Positions 61,043 to 64,000 of a stretch of DNA of 64,000 nt are shown here, in pieces. The stretch covers positions 1 to 64,000 of the forward strand of contig NZ_CAJGZM010000002.1 in assembly GCF_904846175.1 (NCBI RefSeq). The letters are read 5' to 3'. Positions within the stretch are counted from its first letter, which is position 1. Each line of letters opens with the position of its first letter. A model generated the notes under the pieces. That model searched no databases. It was not told the DNA's origin and saw only the letters and a list, made by a program, of their open reading frames with translations. Source of the DNA: Psychrobacter immobilis. GTDB taxonomy: Bacteria; Pseudomonadota; Gammaproteobacteria; Pseudomonadales; Moraxellaceae. Both the position numbers and the translations under genes were made by a program.

Positions 61043-62281
61043 ATGACATCCAACTTACTTGACCAAAAAACCATTAATTTGAATGCTGAGGTCATTATTA
61101 GTAAAGAAAGTGACCTGCGGGCTTTGACTAATGACTTACGTCAGCAGCATGATGTGATAAAAAATGAAGCAGGTGAGTGGGTGTTACTACGCCATGCTGA
61201 CGTGGTGGCGGCTGCTTTAGATGACAAGCGATTTTCTAGTCAGGTGTCGCGTTTTTTGCAAGTGCCCAATGGTTTGGATGGCGCAGAGCACGAGCATTTT
61301 AGGGCGCTGATTGATAGCTATCTTAGTAAAGATGCGCTGATGCCTTATGTCCCTGTGTTTAAAAAGGTAGCAACAGAATTAATGAGTGAGCTACCAAAAG
61401 GTAAAACGCTCAATGCAGTCGATGATATCGGCGCGGTATTTGCGGTACGCGCCCAATGCGCGTGGCTTGGCTGGCCTGCTGAGTTAGAGCCAAGACTTTT
61501 ACAGTGGATGCGTGATAATCATAGCGCCAGCCGTTCAAAAGACAACGCAAGAATGACGCAAGTCGCGCAAGACTTCGATGATATTATTCGCTTGGTGATA
61601 AGCCCGTATCGTAATGCTGACGCAATGGCTGGCATGTTTAACGCTAGCATTGCTAAAAACAGCATTGATGTAAATAGCGTTAATATAAATAGCATTGATA
61701 TGAATAGCATCACCGCTAAATTATGCTGTGAGCGCATCAATGGGCGTGAGCTAAGCGAAGCCGAGCTGGTTTCTATATTACGTAATTGGACTGGCGGTGA
61801 TTTGGGTTCTATTGCTTTATGTATGGGCGTTATTATCGCTTATATTGCGCAGCATCCTGAGCAAGTAAACGTTTGGACAAAGGCTTCTGATAGCGAACTC
61901 GAGGCCATCATCGACGAGATATTACGTATCGATGATCCATTTGTCTCAAACCGCCGTATTACTACTTGTCCCGTTGCCATTGGCGCGTATAAGCTACCTA
62001 AAGGAGCACGAGTACAATTAAACTGGACGTCAGCCAATCGCGATGAAGTGGTATTTGGCGACAACGGTTTCGCCCCCGAAGCGCATGCCGGCGCTAATCT
62101 GGTGTATGGTATCGGAAAGCACGTCTGCCCAGGGCGCTTGCTTGCTACTTGGCAGCTTAGAATCGCCACCCAAGCATTATTGACCTATTTTAAAGACTTA
62201 CAGTTAGCCGCGGATTTACCTTTGGAGCGTGAGCAGCCGCCATTAGGTGGTTATAGCAATGTGCCCGTCGTGTTAGGCTAG
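61043..62281 (+). CDS. Cytochrome P450 with atypical I-helix
   Basis: P450 haem-thiolate enzyme of 412 residues. Haem Cys motif YGIGKHVCPGR (near residue 355) and the ExxR motif EILRIDDP are present. The I-helix, normally (A/G)GX(D/E)T(T/S), reads WTGGDLGSIAL: the acidic residue is kept but the oxygen-activating Thr is Leu-Gly. A low-complexity insert SIDVNSVNINSIDMNSI (about 208-225) comes from a short repeat. No redox partner is encoded nearby. Its place between narL and a nitrate transporter is unusual; a link to nitrogen oxides is only a guess. GTAAGGA precedes the start. Confidence 0.9.
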   Translation: MTSNLLDQKTINLNAEVIISKESDLRALTNDLRQQHDVIKNEAGEWVLLRHADVVAAALDDKRFSSQVSRFLQVPNGLDGAEHEHFRALIDSYLSKDALMPYVPVFKKVATELMSELPKGKTLNAVDDIGAVFAVRAQCAWLGWPAELEPRLLQWMRDNHSASRSKDNARMTQVAQDFDDIIRLVISPYRNADAMAGMFNASIAKNSIDVNSVNINSIDMNSITAKLCCERINGRELSEAELVSILRNWTGGDLGSIALCMGVIIAYIAQHPEQVNVWTKASDSELEAIIDEILRIDDPFVSNRRITTCPVAIGAYKLPKGARVQLNWTSANRDEVVFGDNGFAPEAHAGANLVYGIGKHVCPGRLLATWQLRIATQALLTYFKDLQLAADLPLEREQPPLGGYSNVPVVLG

Positions 62282-62310
62282 AGTAAATTGCGATAAGTAT
62301 AGCGCGCATT

Positions 62311-62344
62311 AAAAACCCACTTAACTCTGGCTAAGTGGGTTTTT
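62311..62344 (+). terminator. Bidirectional terminator between P450 and narK2
   Basis: AAAAACCCACTTA and TAAGTGGGTTTTT form a 13-bp stem with an 8-nt loop, with T runs on both strands, between convergent genes. Confidence 0.93.
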
Positions 62345-62371
62345 GTTTTTTATCGAAGGTATTATTAATAA

Positions 62372-63850
62372 CTAGCCTTGTTCTGCCGCAATCTGCCGAT
62401 CGACAGAGGACATTTTATATTCATCACCAAAGGCATCTTCAGGTTCTTCCAACCAGAAATAACACACAATCCATGCAATAAATGCGCCGACCGCGATGAT
62501 ATAAAAGAACTGGTTGGGCTCTACAAAGGTGTAAATGAATAAGTAAAATACTGCGCCAACGTTACCATAAGCGCCTGCCATACCTGATATCTGACCAGTT
62601 AGACGACGCTTAATCGAAGGAATAATCCCAAACGTCGCGCCTTCTGCCCCTTGTACAAATACCGAACACAGAATGGTAAACACCACGGCGATAAATAACG
62701 GCCACTCGGCATTGAGCACGCCCATCAGCACAAAACCAATGCCAATACCAAACATATAAATTAGCATGACCAAACGACGATTACCGACTTTATCGGAGAT
62801 ATAACCGCCGAGTGGCCGCGCCCATAAGTTGACAAAGGCAAAGGTAGAAGCAATCAAGCCCGCAGCCGTTGGATCAAGTTTCCAAGTCGCGGCAAAGAAC
62901 ATCGGTAGCATAGAAACTACCGCCAGCTCTGCGCCAAAGTTGGCAAAATAGCTGACATTCAGCGCCGCCACTGATTTAAAGGGGTATTTATCATCTTCTG
63001 GAATACCGGCTTTAAGCATCGGTAGATTGACACTGAGGGCTTTATAAATTTGATAAACAACCATTAATACAATCGTGCTATAAGCAATGATAGCGCCTGT
63101 TGCACTCAAAAAGCCCATTGCTTGTGTGCGATATACCAGCAACGACAACACGCCGTATAAAGGAATGATAAACAAGCAATATAACCACAAGTCCTTCCAC
63201 GTAGATACTTCTAACGCGCCCGCTTTACGAGATTTTTTATGCGTGCCAACTTCTGGTCCATCGGTGATTAAAAACCAATATGCCACACCATATAACGCCA
63301 TTAATAAGCCAGATAAAGCAATTGCCCAGCGCCAGCCATCATCACCGCCAAAAAACTGCAAGGCAACGGTTGGAATAGTAATCGCCGCTGCCGCAGAACC
63401 AAAATTGCCCCAACCGGCATAAAAACCTTCAGCAAAACCGATGTCTTTTGGTTTAAACCATAAGGTCGTCATATGAATACCAACGACGAAACCTGCACCG
63501 ACGATAGACATAAATAACCGCGCGACGAATAGTTGCGAGGCAGAGTTACCAAACGCGAAAAACCACGTTGGTATCGCCATCACTACCATGAGTATAGAAA
63601 ACACGCGCCGCGGACCAAAACGGTCCAATGCCATGCCGACGAGGACGCGCCCCGGAATCGTTAGCGCGACGTTAGCAATTAAAAATAATTTGATATGATC
63701 AGGGGTTAAATAACTTTCTGTCTGTAGCATCGACGTTGCAAGCGGTGCCATATTAAACCAGACATAAAAGGTGAGAAAAAAGGCAATCCACGTATAGTGC
63801 AGTGCCCTAATATCACGACGTTCAACCTCGAGTAATTCTTTTGCATGCAT
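62372..63850 (-). CDS. Second nitrate/nitrite MFS transporter (NarK family)
   Basis: NNP-type transporter of 492 residues with twelve helices. Segments: WIAFFLTFYVWFNMAPLATS, RVLVGMALDRFGPRRVFS, GWGNFGSAAAAITIP, and QGAEGATFGIIPSIKRRLTGQISGMAGAYGNVGAVFYLF. Sequence differs clearly from the NarK at 56 kb, fitting the common pairing of a proton-coupled importer (NarK1) with an exchanger (NarK2). The ATG at 63850 has GGGGA seven bases upstream; the longer frame from 63922 does not. A TACTACT heptamer lies upstream at 63954. Confidence 0.9.
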   Translation of the reverse strand: MHAKELLEVERRDIRALHYTWIAFFLTFYVWFNMAPLATSMLQTESYLTPDHIKLFLIANVALTIPGRVLVGMALDRFGPRRVFSILMVVMAIPTWFFAFGNSASQLFVARLFMSIVGAGFVVGIHMTTLWFKPKDIGFAEGFYAGWGNFGSAAAAITIPTVALQFFGGDDGWRWAIALSGLLMALYGVAYWFLITDGPEVGTHKKSRKAGALEVSTWKDLWLYCLFIIPLYGVLSLLVYRTQAMGFLSATGAIIAYSTIVLMVVYQIYKALSVNLPMLKAGIPEDDKYPFKSVAALNVSYFANFGAELAVVSMLPMFFAATWKLDPTAAGLIASTFAFVNLWARPLGGYISDKVGNRRLVMLIYMFGIGIGFVLMGVLNAEWPLFIAVVFTILCSVFVQGAEGATFGIIPSIKRRLTGQISGMAGAYGNVGAVFYLFIYTFVEPNQFFYIIAVGAFIAWIVCYFWLEEPEDAFGDEYKMSSVDRQIAAEQG

Positions 63851-64000
63851 GGTAATGTCCCCATTATAAATTCTGATGCTGATAATGGATACAAAATAGC
63901 AATAAAGGAGAATCATAACCATTGAGCGAAAGCAGTATAGGGTCTACTTTCCATACTACTTAATGGGGAGGACAAAGGTTAATTAAGACAGCAAAGGCAT

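Overview
The window looks like a chromosomal segment of a moderately AT-rich gammaproteobacterium of the Moraxellaceae, most likely Psychrobacter. The reasons are the gene content and order: a urease cluster, an MCR/EptA-type phosphoethanolamine transferase with its own two-component system, and a narK-narGHJI-hmp-PPIase-moe/moa-mod nitrate respiration block with narXL. The genus call is inference from gene families, not from a marker gene.

Region by region. 0-3 kb is accessory and decayed DNA: the start of an IS630-type transposase running off the left edge, two AT-rich genes of unknown function, a frameshifted IS5-family remnant and a broken iron/cobalamin-type ABC ATPase. 3.6-9.9 kb is a complete urease operon (ureD, A, B, C, E, F, G and a HupE/UreJ nickel permease), with a 16-bp tandem repeat that begins inside the last codons of ureG. 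10.1-11.4 kb encodes one protein made of three consecutive RidA domains. Near 11.95 kb lies the 3' half of a tRNA-Asp gene without its 5' half, which looks like an attachment-site scar. 12.2-31.4 kb is an envelope and redox region: PAP2 phosphatases, EptA with a response regulator and kinase, DgkA, DedA, PepSY proteins, b-type cytochromes, a second two-component system, ApbE, a ferric-reductase-like protein and a VIT1-type transporter. 31.5-36.0 kb is a periplasmic oxidation cluster: YceI, a tri-haem cytochrome c, a Tat-exported flavin amine oxidase and a monohaem cytochrome c lipoprotein. At 36.2-36.9 kb is a copper P-type ATPase gene with its middle deleted, followed by a D-cysteine desulfhydrase. 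38.2-57.4 kb, all on the minus strand, holds narK, narGHJI, hmp, a PPIase, moeA, moaA, moaB, mobA, moaC, moaD, moaE, modA and modB. 58.0-60.9 kb holds narX and narL, then a cytochrome P450 and a second nitrate/nitrite transporter.

How the genes work together. NarX/NarL would sense nitrate and nitrite; 7-2-7 NarL-type inverted heptamers lie upstream of narG and of moaA. NarGHI needs bis-MGD cofactor, which the moa/moe/mob genes make from molybdate brought in by ModAB; no modC is seen. Hmp, with an NsrR-like 11-1-11 palindrome upstream, would detoxify nitric oxide.

The most interesting pattern is in the 13-31 kb region. At least eight promoters carry the same direct repeat, CTTAA(C/G/T)-N5-CTTAA(C/G/T), always 10-12 bp upstream of a plausible -10 box. 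This is a PmrA/QseB-type operator. It links EptA, DgkA plus PAP2, DedA, two PepSY proteins, two b-type cytochromes, a two-component system, the ApbE/ferric-reductase module and a DUF347 membrane protein into one apparent clustered regulon for envelope charge, lipid recycling and membrane redox.
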